A DNA stretch of 64,000 nt from Chthoniobacterales bacterium (GCA_039930045.1 JBDSQB010000002.1:62001-126000); one strand, 5' to 3'. Positions 55,412 through 64,000 are shown, counted from the stretch's first letter. Made by a program: numbers and translations. Notes: a model not told the origin generated them from the letters alone.

Positions 55412-56473
55412 ATGATCCAAACAAAAACAACAGTCGTAGGACTGCGTAACGAATGGGTGGACTGTCTCCGGGGTTATGCCGTAATATTGGTCTGTCTTAG
55501 TCATACGTTCTATCTTCCACCCATTCATCGTGCGTTTCCGGGTGTGTCGTTCTACTTCAAAGGAGATATTGGAGTCTGGTTGTTTTACGTGATTTCCGGA
55601 TTTCTAATTGGAGGGCTTTTGCTGAATGAGAAAGCTCATCCCGGTGGAGTGCACCTTGGCCGGTTTTATGGCAGAAGATTTTCCCGGCTGATTCCAAGCT
55701 ACCTCGCTCTTGTGCTTGTCATGAACATCACGGCATCTGGATCCATCCAGCGGGCAGGGATTCATTGGTGGCTTTTTTTCATCCCTTGGCTGGACATGAC
55801 GCCGGGAATAGGTTATCTGCCTTTCCATTTGAGGACACTCCATATCGAGGAGAAATTCTATTTGGGGTGGGGATTGCTGTCTAAGTATCTTCCGAGACGG
55901 GTGTTATTTTGGTTTGCGGTAGGACTTGTTGTCTACGGTCCTATTGCTCGAGTGTTGGTCTATTTTCCAAATGGCCCCTCAACGTTGATGTTCGATAGTG
56001 CTGCGGATTGTTTCGGTATTGGCATTCTTTTTGCATTCTTTCAGACCCAAGTGTCGGGGCAATGGAGGAGGCTCAATAAGCTAACGGAGCGACTGCTTTT
56101 CGGCCCTGGCGTAATCATGATGCTAATGCTGCTTGTGGGTCTATTAAGACAGATTAAACCATTTTCCTATTTTCTTATTCCTTTCCTGCCGACGGTAGTC
56201 TCTCTCCTTTCCATCGCTTTGCTCTATTCTGGCTGGGAGAGGCGGTCGGTATTTCAGGCCGCTTGGGTCGCCAAGGTTGGGTTAGCCAGCTATACTATTT
56301 ACCTCTTTCAGCAACTTGTGCTTTGTCCATGGAACGATGTGTATGCTTGGGAGTTTACTTGGTTGCGCTGGATGGGTGCTAGCGCTAGCGTTTGCGTATT
56401 TGTAATTTTCTGGTTTAGAAGCGTGGAGGCTCCGATTACGGTGTGGGGTCGCCGAAGTTTTTCGAGTCGCTGA
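55412..56473 (+). CDS. Acyltransferase-3 family membrane protein (OafA-type, no SGNH)
   Basis: A 353-residue multi-pass protein. The first helix 'WVDCLRGYAVILVCLSHTFY', then 'GVWLFYVISGFLIGGLLLNE' and 'HLGRFYGRRFSRLIPSYLAL' are characteristic of acyltransferase-3 proteins. 'HLRTLHIEEKFYLGWGLL' replaces the usual 'SLxVExxFYL' block. Later 'VGLASYTIYLFQQLVLCPW' is the 'SYxxYLxH' region with Gln-Gln in place of the His. It probably acylates a sugar of the polymer. ATG at 55412 gives the family-like N-terminus; a frame opens at 55373. Confidence 0.85.
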   Translation: MIQTKTTVVGLRNEWVDCLRGYAVILVCLSHTFYLPPIHRAFPGVSFYFKGDIGVWLFYVISGFLIGGLLLNEKAHPGGVHLGRFYGRRFSRLIPSYLALVLVMNITASGSIQRAGIHWWLFFIPWLDMTPGIGYLPFHLRTLHIEEKFYLGWGLLSKYLPRRVLFWFAVGLVVYGPIARVLVYFPNGPSTLMFDSAADCFGIGILFAFFQTQVSGQWRRLNKLTERLLFGPGVIMMLMLLVGLLRQIKPFSYFLIPFLPTVVSLLSIALLYSGWERRSVFQAAWVAKVGLASYTIYLFQQLVLCPWNDVYAWEFTWLRWMGASASVCVFVIFWFRSVEAPITVWGRRSFSSR

Positions 56474-56474
56474 A

Positions 56475-57452
56475 ATGGCCATGTTGAATCTGCTTTATAA
56501 GGAGCCGGATACAGACCGCTGGGTTCCGGGAGACCGCTACCCACGGAGTCTAGTGCGGCGGATCCTGAGGGGGCCGCGCCGGCCGGGGGGGCAAGAACGG
56601 GTTTTCCTAAACCTTTGTGCCGGACTAAAGCGGCTGGGAGTTCCCTTCAGGACAAACGATTTCACATGGGCCAAGCGAAATCCAGATGCTCCGGTAGGGA
56701 TCATCGGCAAGCCTCATGTTCTAGACCTGATGGAATGGAAAAATCCCATTCTCTTCGGTGCATCAGTGATGGCGCATCCATTGGCCGATCCCGATCTCCT
56801 TAACAGGAAGCCGATCCGACGCATTCTGGTTCCTGGTGAGTGGATGCGGCAAATGTGTGAACCCTACTGGGGAGACCTTGTCCGAGCCTGGCCGGTTGGG
56901 ATCGATACGGAAATGTGGAAGCCGGGTTCGACAGGAGATAAGGACGTTGACGTTCTAATCTATGACAAGATCTATTGGAATCGGGAAAACTTGGAGCCAT
57001 CGCTTCTAACCCCGATCATCGAACAACTTAATAACTTGGGGCTCCGGAGTGAGGTTATCCGCTATGGTTTCTATAAAGAAGATACGTATCAGAGGCTTTT
57101 AGCCCGTTCACGAGCCGTCTGCTATTTGTCAAGGCACGAAACCCAAGGAATCGCCTATCAACAGGCACTTGCTTGTGATGTTCCGATCATCGCGTGGGAC
57201 GTCGGCGGCTTCTGGGAAGATCCGGAATTCTTTCCACATCGGGTCCGCTTTTCACCTGTTTCTTCAGTACCTTATTGGGATGAACGCTGCGGAGAAAGAT
57301 TTGTCGGCCCTGAGACATTCGAGGCCGCGTTTAGCAAGTTTTGGGATGGATGCCGGGCTGGTATTTATGCTCCGCGAGATTACATTCTTGATAATCTTAC
57401 GTTGGAGAAGGCTGCACAGGCATATCTAAATCATTGGAACTCCACATTTTGA
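56475..57452 (+). CDS. Glycosyltransferase, GT4-like
   Basis: A 325-residue GT-B-type protein that starts two bases after the previous stop. The N-terminal half has 'GGQERVFLNLCAGLKRLGVP' (the acceptor-side glycine loop). The C-terminal half has 'RAWPVGIDTEMWKP' and the donor-binding 'VCYLSRHETQGIAYQQALAC', in which the two Glu/Gln positions sit at the usual E-x7-E site; the second Glu is replaced by Gln. The retained layout fits GT4. Sugar specificity unknown. Confidence 0.72.
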   Translation: MAMLNLLYKEPDTDRWVPGDRYPRSLVRRILRGPRRPGGQERVFLNLCAGLKRLGVPFRTNDFTWAKRNPDAPVGIIGKPHVLDLMEWKNPILFGASVMAHPLADPDLLNRKPIRRILVPGEWMRQMCEPYWGDLVRAWPVGIDTEMWKPGSTGDKDVDVLIYDKIYWNRENLEPSLLTPIIEQLNNLGLRSEVIRYGFYKEDTYQRLLARSRAVCYLSRHETQGIAYQQALACDVPIIAWDVGGFWEDPEFFPHRVRFSPVSSVPYWDERCGERFVGPETFEAAFSKFWDGCRAGIYAPRDYILDNLTLEKAAQAYLNHWNSTF

Positions 57453-57554
57453 GGTGTCGGTTGGAGAGATACTGGATTTTTTAACTAGATCTCTAGGTTT
57501 AAAGACGGCACTGATTGTTATAGAACTGTCTTTGTTTTCATTGAGTAGTTAGCT

Positions 57555-58670
57555 ATGAGGTCGCTTTTCATTTTTGATCCCAAAGATTTGTACTCACCAA
57601 TACTTGGTGGCGTGCAACTATGCTCGCAGGAATTTCTGGATATAGTAGGCGCTGCATCGGAGGAATTGGAATTGGTCCCTGTCAGTGTCACAGATGCTCC
57701 CATTTGGCGTCTGCGTCGCCTATTCGGTCTTGGATCATATCTGTTCTATCGACCAAAAGACGTGCGTGAGGTATTGGTGAAAGCGGCGGCTTCCATAGAT
57801 CCAACGCATATTTTCTTAAATCGTTCAGAACTAATCAGGATTGCACCATTAGTTGCTGAGCTTGCCCCACACGCAAAAATTGTTGTCATGTCTCATGGCA
57901 ATCAAAGTGGCGACGATCTTTATGAAGTAGCAGGTCCCGGAGGAGCGCGTAAATCCAAGATCGGAAGGATTAAAGCCATGTGGCAACTTGGTCTAGACCT
58001 AGCAAATGAAAGTCGTTACCGTCACCGCTATCTTGATGCTGTTTGCGTAATGTCGGAGGAGGAGGAAATTCTAGAGCGCTGGTTGGGTGCTACTACGACC
58101 GTGGTACTTCCCCGCATTATCAAAGTCAATCCGTTGACTTGGGAGCCCATTTTCGGACGTATTGGTTTTGTCGGTACATTGAATCACACACCCAATCGAA
58201 TAGCGCTGGAACGATTGTGCGACCACCTCTCCACCTTTGATGCTTCGAACTTGGAATTTCGATTGGTTGGCGGGCCCGATGATGTAGGGCGCGCACTGGC
58301 TACAAAATATTCGTTTGTTGTATATCTGGGAAAGCTTAATGATGAGATGCTTCAACGGGAGGCGGCCAGTTGGACCCTGTTTCTCAATCCAATATTCTGG
58401 CTCTCGCGCGGAGCGTCTATGAAGCTAGGCCAGTCGTTGTCGTGGGCTATTCCTGCATTAACTACAAGAGCGGGTGCGCGGGGATATCAATTGACTTCGG
58501 ACCAGTCGTTTATCACAGGAGATTCCGTTGAGGCTTTTACTGCAACATTACTCGACGTTGTTCACAGTAGTGACCAACTTTCCAAAGTTAGGAACCGGCT
58601 TCTCCGTTCTGCAGAGGATTGGCCAAATGTCCAGTTCTTGGCTTCACGTTTGAAGTCGATTTTGGACTAA
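57555..58670 (+). CDS. Glycosyltransferase, GT4-like
   Basis: A 371-residue GT-B protein. 'SPILGGVQLCSQEFLDIV' is the acceptor-side loop, 'AKIVVMSHGNQSGDDLYEV' lies in the first domain and 'RIGFVGTLNHTPNRIALERL' starts the second. The donor-site region 'NPIFWLSRGASMKLGQSLSW' replaces the common 'PSxxEGFGxxxLEAMAxG' motif, so the protein is divergent. It is separated from the upstream gene by 102 AT-rich bases with no recognised signal. AT-rich like the neighbours to the left. Confidence 0.68.
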   Translation: MRSLFIFDPKDLYSPILGGVQLCSQEFLDIVGAASEELELVPVSVTDAPIWRLRRLFGLGSYLFYRPKDVREVLVKAAASIDPTHIFLNRSELIRIAPLVAELAPHAKIVVMSHGNQSGDDLYEVAGPGGARKSKIGRIKAMWQLGLDLANESRYRHRYLDAVCVMSEEEEILERWLGATTTVVLPRIIKVNPLTWEPIFGRIGFVGTLNHTPNRIALERLCDHLSTFDASNLEFRLVGGPDDVGRALATKYSFVVYLGKLNDEMLQREAASWTLFLNPIFWLSRGASMKLGQSLSWAIPALTTRAGARGYQLTSDQSFITGDSVEAFTATLLDVVHSSDQLSKVRNRLLRSAEDWPNVQFLASRLKSILD

Positions 58671-58705
58671 CTGATCAAGCTGTTTGCACTTGATTTCATA
58701 ATAGC

Positions 58706-60118
58706 ATGCGCTTGCTCATTGTGTCCCCTCATTTTCCGCCGTCCAATGCGGCGGACATGCAAAGGGTTCGCTTGCTTTTGCCTTATCTGCGCGAGCAAGG
58801 TATCGAAGTGTTAAGCGTAGAGCCTGACCAAGTCGCAGCCCCACAAGATCCCTGGCTGGCGGCGGGACTTCCGACGAACGTGGTAGTGCATCGAGTAAAG
58901 GCATTGGATCTGAAATGGGGGAAGGTTCCTGGCTTGGGAATGCTGAGCTTTCGGGCTATCGGAGCGTTGCGGCGGCGCGGGGATGAGCTGCTTGAAAGAA
59001 ATGTGGAAGGTGGAAAGCGGAAAGCGAGATTTGATTTGGTCTATTTCTCGACCACGCAATTTGGATTACACGTATTGGGACCTCGATGGAAGCGGAAGTT
59101 CGGTGTGCCGTTCATGATGGACTATCAGGATCCTTGGGTGAGTGATTACTACAGGGACCATCCAGAAGTTACTCCACCGGGTGGAAGATTGAAATATGGC
59201 ATCGCGAGTTGGCTTAACCGTCGTCAGGAACCCAAGGTGCTGCGTGAATGTTCCGGGATAACGAGTGTTTCACCTGCCTATCCACAGCAGTTGGCGAAGC
59301 GGTATCCGTGGTTGCGGGTGGAAGACTGTGGGAAAGTCGAAAGTCGAAGGTCGAGGGTCGAAACAGAGAAAAGTCCGCAGCGGGTGGCTAAGCACGCCAT
59401 TCACCGATTGCCCTCTCTGACGATCCCGTTTCCGGGCGATGAACGAGACTTTGATCGGGTAAAGGCAGAGAACATAAAACAGGAGGTCTTCGATCCAAGT
59501 GACGGATTGATCCATTGGGTTTATGTGGGCGTCTGTCCTTCGAGCATGTTGTTCTCCGTTCGCTCTATGTTTGCCGCTTTGGCGGTGAGAAAAGCGGAAA
59601 GTGATAGGCAGAAGCTGAAAATGGAGAAGCTGAGACTGCATTTTATCGGAACTTCTTACGCCGCAGCCGGAACGGGGGTGAAGATCGTTGAGCCGTTGGC
59701 GGCGGAATACGGCCTGAGCAAATGGGTGTATGAATCCACCGACCGCATTCCTTATTCTGAGACTCTGCGCTGCCTTCTCGATGCGGATGCCCTGATCGTG
59801 CCGGGTTCCGATGATCCGGGTTATACCGCCTCCAAGATTTATCCTTACCTGCTGGCCAGAAAACCGCTTCTGGCGGTGTTTCATGAGCAAAGCTCTGTCG
59901 TTCCTTTGATCCGCAAAGTTGCCGGTGGCAGCGTCGTTACCTTTGCCAGCGGGGAAAATGTGGAGACGATTGCGGCTCGCATTCTCCAGCAGGTCGAAAT
60001 AAGGGATGGCAGGCTCCCGCAAATTTCTTTGAATGAGGTCGCATTTCAGCCATTCACAGCAGAAGCTCAGGCTAAACAATTAGCTGATTTCTGGAAGCAT
60101 TGCCTGGAGAATAGATAA
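58706..60118 (+). CDS. Glycosyltransferase with internal heptanucleotide-repeat insertions
   Basis: A 470-residue GT4-like protein. 'IVSPHFPPSNAADMQRVRLL' is the N-terminal acceptor loop, 'GVPFMMDYQDPWVSDYY' and 'CSGITSVSPAYPQQLAKRYP' are typical of WbuB-like transferases, and 'LLDADALIVPGSDDPGYTAS' carries the donor-site end. Three low-complexity Lys/Arg/Glu-rich loops interrupt the domain (about residues 96-110, 207-225 and 290-312). They are encoded by purine-rich 7-bp repeats. The frame is kept, so the gene is probably expressed. The loops account for part of its greater length than the usual 400. Confidence 0.78.
   Translation: MRLLIVSPHFPPSNAADMQRVRLLLPYLREQGIEVLSVEPDQVAAPQDPWLAAGLPTNVVVHRVKALDLKWGKVPGLGMLSFRAIGALRRRGDELLERNVEGGKRKARFDLVYFSTTQFGLHVLGPRWKRKFGVPFMMDYQDPWVSDYYRDHPEVTPPGGRLKYGIASWLNRRQEPKVLRECSGITSVSPAYPQQLAKRYPWLRVEDCGKVESRRSRVETEKSPQRVAKHAIHRLPSLTIPFPGDERDFDRVKAENIKQEVFDPSDGLIHWVYVGVCPSSMLFSVRSMFAALAVRKAESDRQKLKMEKLRLHFIGTSYAAAGTGVKIVEPLAAEYGLSKWVYESTDRIPYSETLRCLLDADALIVPGSDDPGYTASKIYPYLLARKPLLAVFHEQSSVVPLIRKVAGGSVVTFASGENVETIAARILQQVEIRDGRLPQISLNEVAFQPFTAEAQAKQLADFWKHCLENR
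59003..59030 (+). repeat. Heptanucleotide repeat inside glycosyltransferase, copy 1
   Basis: GTGGAAG, GTGGAAA, GCGGAAA and GCGAGAT lie head to tail and encode a Gly/Lys/Arg-rich loop. The base content is purine-biased on the coding strand. Confidence 0.75.
59336..59363 (+). repeat. Heptanucleotide repeat inside glycosyltransferase, copy 2
   Basis: GTCGAAA, GTCGAAG, GTCGAGG and GTCGAAA in perfect 7-base phase encode 'KVESRRSRVE'. A third, more decayed stretch with GCGGAAA and GTGATAG-type units lies at about 59592-59635. Confidence 0.85.
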
Positions 60119-60120
60119 AC

Positions 60121-61734
60121 ATGCCCGCCACTGCTCTCAACACCCCGGCAATTACAGGCGCGCTTGATCTGAACTTTGCGGAAATGTCGCAAAGGGTCAG
60201 GCGCCTCTATGCGGGGGCACGAGTTATCTTAACCTTGGCCGTGGTGGCGGGAGGTATTGCCATTCTTCAACAGAATCCTTCCTGGATCGCGTCCTACCTG
60301 CTTATTAGCGGCAGTAGTCTGGCGTTGGTTTGGCTCTGGACCAGTGCTCCACGCCAAGGCCTGCCTTTGCTGCCCATTTTCGCGGTGCAACATTTGGTGA
60401 TCTATGCCCTGCCTTTCGTGATTCAAAATAAGACCGTGCAAATTACCCCCGTCCCCGTGCTGCTTCAAGCCAGCCTGGGGTTTTGCCTTTTTCTCGGCTG
60501 CTGCTGGGGAGGGCGCGCCTTTGGCCAAGGGCTGATCGGAAGAGTGCGTCCCTCTCGTTGGAATCTGTCTCTGGCAGAGGGCAGGAATGCCGCTGCCCGC
60601 TGCTTCTCGCTGTCTTTTGTGCTTTTAACCATGGCGCTTCTCTTCTATGTAACTGCGCGCGCCGGTTGGTTGTTCACCCTCTTGCCAGCCGACTTGTTTC
60701 CCTTGCTGCGAACTTTTGCCACAGCCGCAGCCATGCTGGGTGGGATGCTCGGTGCCCTGGTTATCGGCAAACTCAAGTCCGATCTTCGACAATGGTTATT
60801 CTGGGCATTAATCATCGCCATCTGCCTGCTCTCAGTGGCCGATGTGCTTGTGTCTGGAGCGAGCGGTGTGGTCATCGCTGTGATGCTGGGCCTGGCCCTT
60901 GGCTCCAGACGCCTTCCTTGGAAATTTCTGGTGATTACATTTGCGATTATCGGCGTCCTCAATCAGGGCAAATTTGTCATGCGCGCTCGCTATTGGGACA
61001 AGGACTCGGGATCCACGGTAACGATGACCCAACTCCCCGCCTTTTTTCGCGAATGGATTTCCGCGAGCTGGGAAGTGTGGTCCAATGGCGAGGAGCAAAC
61101 GGCGCTGGACGCCGTAGCTGACGGTACTAATGGCCAGTCGATCCTGGATCGCATCGACAACCTGCAAAATCTGACTTTCATCATCGAGCGGCTGGAACCA
61201 GGCGACATCCAGACTCTGCACGGAGAAACTTACACTTTAATACCCAAGTTGCTGATCCCGCGCTTGTTCTGGGCTGACAAACCACGCGCCCATGAAGGTC
61301 AGATTTTGCTGAATCTCCACTACGGCCGCCAGACATCCGTCGAGGACACTGAAAAAACGTATATCGCCTGGGGGTTGCTGCCGGAGGCGGTGGGAAATTT
61401 TGGCATCCTCTGGGGGCCGATCATAGTGGGATCTCTGCTGGGGATTTTCATTGGATTGATTGAAGCTTACTCCCTTAGAATCAGGCTCTTCTCCATCGAG
61501 GGAATTGTGCTTCTCGGATTACTGCTGCAGGTGGCGGGCTCCTATGAGATGGTGGCCAGTGTGCTGGTGACATCCACTTTTCAGTTTCTCGTGGCCAGCC
61601 TGGCAAGCGGTATTTTGTTGTATAGCTGGTTCAAAGGCTCCCGAAACCAAGCCGCCCCTTGGAAGAGCAAGGGTTTAAAGATGCGACTTGCACCGCACCC
61701 TGCGGGAGAGTCACCGCCGAACAGTCATGTCTGA
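60121..61734 (+). CDS. Wzy-like polysaccharide polymerase (membrane)
   Basis: A 537-residue protein with about twelve hydrophobic helices. A large loop before the last helices reads 'QGKFVMRARYWDKDSG', 'SILDRIDNLQNLTFIIERLE', 'GETYTLIPKLLIPRLFWADK' and 'PRAHEGQILLNLHYGR'. This matches the layout and the 'P..hhP..hW.DKP' motif of O-antigen polymerase-like proteins that join repeat units at the periplasmic face. It starts two bases after the upstream gene and overlaps the next gene by eight bases. A polymerase beside an ABC exporter is unusual for classical O-antigen systems. Confidence 0.72.
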   Translation: MPATALNTPAITGALDLNFAEMSQRVRRLYAGARVILTLAVVAGGIAILQQNPSWIASYLLISGSSLALVWLWTSAPRQGLPLLPIFAVQHLVIYALPFVIQNKTVQITPVPVLLQASLGFCLFLGCCWGGRAFGQGLIGRVRPSRWNLSLAEGRNAAARCFSLSFVLLTMALLFYVTARAGWLFTLLPADLFPLLRTFATAAAMLGGMLGALVIGKLKSDLRQWLFWALIIAICLLSVADVLVSGASGVVIAVMLGLALGSRRLPWKFLVITFAIIGVLNQGKFVMRARYWDKDSGSTVTMTQLPAFFREWISASWEVWSNGEEQTALDAVADGTNGQSILDRIDNLQNLTFIIERLEPGDIQTLHGETYTLIPKLLIPRLFWADKPRAHEGQILLNLHYGRQTSVEDTEKTYIAWGLLPEAVGNFGILWGPIIVGSLLGIFIGLIEAYSLRIRLFSIEGIVLLGLLLQVAGSYEMVASVLVTSTFQFLVASLASGILLYSWFKGSRNQAAPWKSKGLKMRLAPHPAGESPPNSHV

Positions 61735-62962
61735 AAGTGACTCGCCCTTTCGACTGGCAGTCGTGGTCTCGCATCCGATTCAATATTACTCCCCCTGGTT
61801 CCGCCACTTGGCCAGCCAGCCCGGTTTGCAGTTAAAGGTGTTTTATTTGTCGGATGCTGGCATCACCAAAAGTGAGGATGTAAGCTTCAAGACGTCTTTT
61901 GCCTGGGACATTCCCTTGTTGGAGGGCTATGAAGCCGAGTTTGTGGAGAACCGCAGCACCCAACCGGGGACGCACCATTTTCGCGGTCTCAACAATCCGG
62001 GCGCTTCTCGCGCCATCAGGAAATGGAAGCCGGATGCCGTGCTCCTGTTTGGCTATGCTTATCTGACGCATTTGCGCCTGATCGTCTCTCCCTGGTTAGT
62101 CGGCGTGCCGTTCCTGTTCCGGGGCGATTCCCATGAGCTTTTTCCGGCCTCGGGCTGGAAGCCCCTCTTAAATCGGTGGTTGCGCAGCTTGCTTTTCCGT
62201 CGGTTCTCACACTTTCTAGCCGTGGGTCGGGCCAACGTGGACTACTTCAGGCGGAGTGGAGTTTCAAATTCGAAAATTAGCCGGGTGCCTCATTGCGTTG
62301 ATAACAGGCGCTTCCAGTTGGCAGCGCCTCAGGCTGATCTCGATGCAGCTGAATGGAAACAATCTCTGGGTATCCCGCATGGGGCCGCAGTGGTGTTATT
62401 TGCAGGAAAATTGGAAGACAAAAAGCGTCCGATGGATCTTCTGCAGGCTTTTCTGAATTTGACGAAATCCGCTGATGCTGTGGCGTCCGTGTTGCTGTTT
62501 GTAGGGAGCGGCCATTTGGAAAGCTCCTTGAAAGACGCATCTGGAGCAGAAACTGGACGTCGTGTTTTCTTTGCTCCTTTTCAAAATCAAACCGCGATGC
62601 CGAAGGTTTATGCCATGGGCGATGTGTTAGTTCTGCCGTCGTTTGGGCGGGGCGAGACATGGGGGTTGGCGATCAATGAAGCCATGAATCTGGCCCGCCC
62701 GGCGATTGTTAGTTCCCATGTCGGCTGCGGACCGGATCTGATTATTCCAGAGGAGACTGGCTGGAAATTTGAGGCAGGCGATGTGGAGGCTTTGAAGGAC
62801 GTTTTGCGAAGTGCCCTAAGCGATCCTGTTCGCCTGAAGAAAATGGGACTTCGTGCAAAAGAGCACATTGCCAATTACTCCTATGATCGGGCCACCGGAG
62901 CCTTGTTGCAGGCTTTGCATTTGAAGCTTGCACCTTCGGGTCTTCCGGCGGCATCCGTATAA
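61727..62962 (+). CDS. Glycosyltransferase family 4
   Basis: A 411-residue GT-B enzyme. 'VVVSHPIQYYSPWFRHLASQ' is the N-terminal motif of a subgroup often found in EPS loci. The donor-site signature is complete: 'DVLVLPSFGRGETWGLAINE' then 'AMNLARPAIVSSHVGCGPDL', with the E-x7-E pair. 'AVVLFAGKLEDKKRPMDLLQ' begins the second domain. The ATG at 61727 overlaps the polymerase stop by eight bases; a longer frame from 61688 is less likely. Composition is closer to the chromosomal average than the genes at 52-58 kb. Confidence 0.9.
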   Translation: MSESDSPFRLAVVVSHPIQYYSPWFRHLASQPGLQLKVFYLSDAGITKSEDVSFKTSFAWDIPLLEGYEAEFVENRSTQPGTHHFRGLNNPGASRAIRKWKPDAVLLFGYAYLTHLRLIVSPWLVGVPFLFRGDSHELFPASGWKPLLNRWLRSLLFRRFSHFLAVGRANVDYFRRSGVSNSKISRVPHCVDNRRFQLAAPQADLDAAEWKQSLGIPHGAAVVLFAGKLEDKKRPMDLLQAFLNLTKSADAVASVLLFVGSGHLESSLKDASGAETGRRVFFAPFQNQTAMPKVYAMGDVLVLPSFGRGETWGLAINEAMNLARPAIVSSHVGCGPDLIIPEETGWKFEAGDVEALKDVLRSALSDPVRLKKMGLRAKEHIANYSYDRATGALLQALHLKLAPSGLPAASV

Positions 62963-62979
62963 CTTTACTCTCTAAATCT

Positions 62980-64000
62980 TTGCCTACCGTCATCCACCAT
63001 CAGCGGCTACCCGAGCAGGGGCACGTGAGCATCGAGCGCCTGTTTCATGGTATTCGGAAGAAGCTGTCCCCAAAGTGGCACGCGCAGGCGAGTGTGAGCC
63101 CATTTCCGAGCCAGGGAGTAATTCCACGCCTGAGGAATTTGAAAGCCGCGTCCAAGTTGGTGGCCGACATCCATCATATTGTGGGCGATGTGCATTATCT
63201 CGCTTTTCGTCTTCCGGCGAAACAACTGGTCCTGACGATTCACGACTGCGCCGCGCTGGAAAGATTGAAAGGCTGGCGGAGAGAATTGCTGCGTCAGCTT
63301 TGGTTTGTGGGCCCCATGAAACGTGCCGCTGTAGTGACGACTATTTCTGAGACAACCAAAAATGAGCTGCGCCAGTGGGTGGGCCGACTCGCGGATAAAG
63401 TTGTCGTGATTCCTAATTGTGTGCGAGCCGAGTTTGAGCCGTCTCCCAAGCCTTTTAACGCAGAGTGCCCGGTGATTTTACAAGTCGGCACTGGATGGAA
63501 CAAAAACGCGGAAGGCGTGGCTCGTGCCTTGATTGGTCTATCCTGCAAACTCGAAATCGTGGGCGCACTTAGTCGTGGTCAGCGCACGGTTCTGAATGCC
63601 AGCCGGGTGGATTATCGGGAACTTGGACGCATTTCGGACACAGAGCTATTAGAAGCTTATCGGCGGTGTGACCTGCTGGTGTTTGCCTCCTTTTATGAAG
63701 GCTTCGGTTTGCCGATTTTAGAGGCCCAGGCGATTGGCCGTCCGGTCATCACCAGCCAGACCAGCTCCATGCCAGATGCGGCTGGCGCTGGAGCGCTGCT
63801 CGTGGATCCGGCGGACCCACAGTCGATACGGACAGCCGTGATAAAAATCCTATCCGATGCGAATCTCAGGGAACAACTGATCCAAGCGGGCTTTAAAAAC
63901 GTAGAACGATATCAAACAGAAAAAGTCGCGCTTCTTTACGAAAATATTTATGATAAAATCATAATGGCAAACACCCAACCTTCGAACAAACAGGCCACTT
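62980..64000 (+). CDS. Glycosyltransferase family 4, truncated by window edge
   Basis: An open frame of 340 codons without an ATG near its start; TTG at 62980, 17 bases after the previous stop, is the likely initiator ('PTVIHHQRLPEQGHVSIERL'). The GT4 features are clear: 'AKQLVLTIHDCAALERLKGW', 'AAVVTTISETTKNELRQWVG', 'VVIPNCVRAEFEPSPKPF', 'LQVGTGWNKN', and the donor site 'FASFYEGFGLPILEAQAIGR' then 'PVITSQTSSMPDAAG'. It runs past base 64000 without a stop, so the operon continues. Confidence 0.88.
   Translation, partial: MPTVIHHQRLPEQGHVSIERLFHGIRKKLSPKWHAQASVSPFPSQGVIPRLRNLKAASKLVADIHHIVGDVHYLAFRLPAKQLVLTIHDCAALERLKGWRRELLRQLWFVGPMKRAAVVTTISETTKNELRQWVGRLADKVVVIPNCVRAEFEPSPKPFNAECPVILQVGTGWNKNAEGVARALIGLSCKLEIVGALSRGQRTVLNASRVDYRELGRISDTELLEAYRRCDLLVFASFYEGFGLPILEAQAIGRPVITSQTSSMPDAAGAGALLVDPADPQSIRTAVIKILSDANLREQLIQAGFKNVERYQTEKVALLYENIYDKIIMANTQPSNKQAT

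Overview
The window looks like a chromosomal segment of a Gram-negative bacterium, most likely a member of the Verrucomicrobiota (possibly the Chthoniobacter/Spartobacteria side). This is inferred from the divergent FtsZ, the exosortase fused to an EpsI-like domain, the Ala/Trp-repeat solenoid and Asp-rich repeat proteins, and generally high GC. No rRNA, tRNA, CRISPR array or intact insertion sequence was seen.

Layout. 1-5013 (+): the end of a division/cell-wall cluster (ddl C-terminus, ftsQ, ftsA, ftsZ) followed by a 2-hydroxyglutarate oxidase gene; a hairpin terminator shared by both strands closes it. 5079-15342 (-): rplA-rplJ-rplL-rpoB-rpoC, with an internal promoter candidate and a processing/attenuation-type hairpin between rplL and rpoB. 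The usual secE-nusG-rplK part is absent upstream of rplA, where a GH8 glycosidase sits instead. 15481-41416: a mixed housekeeping block with RNA modification (rluE, rluD), proline synthesis (proB, proA), squalene synthase, an M13 metallopeptidase, pdxH, prepilin peptidase, a Ser/Thr kinase, uracil-DNA glycosylase, a RecQ helicase and a tandem pair of sensor kinases, plus two secreted repeat proteins and a GAF-domain gene remnant.

41703-64000: a surface-polysaccharide region. It holds UDP-galactopyranose mutase, an RfaH/NusG-like elongation factor, an exosortase-EpsI fusion, a three-gene XRE-ImmA/PIN-like cassette (toxin-antitoxin-like), a 21-bp near-palindromic repeat array, then a long + strand operon. 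The operon contains an ABC exporter permease (wzm-like), acyltransferases, the exporter ATPase (wzt-like), about eight glycosyltransferases and a Wzy-like polymerase; it runs off the right edge. An ops-like 12-mer lies just upstream of the exporter permease, so the RfaH-like protein may control this operon. The middle of the operon (about 51.9-58.7 kb) is visibly AT-richer and looks horizontally acquired; the Wzt-like gene itself changes composition at its domain junction.

Most notable observations: the RfaH-like factor plus ops-like leader; the 21-bp palindromic array beside the XRE-ImmA/PIN cassette; FtsZ lacking key T7-loop residues; patchy, frame-independent enrichment of the word GTTAG/CTAAC; and heptanucleotide repeats inserted inside a glycosyltransferase gene.
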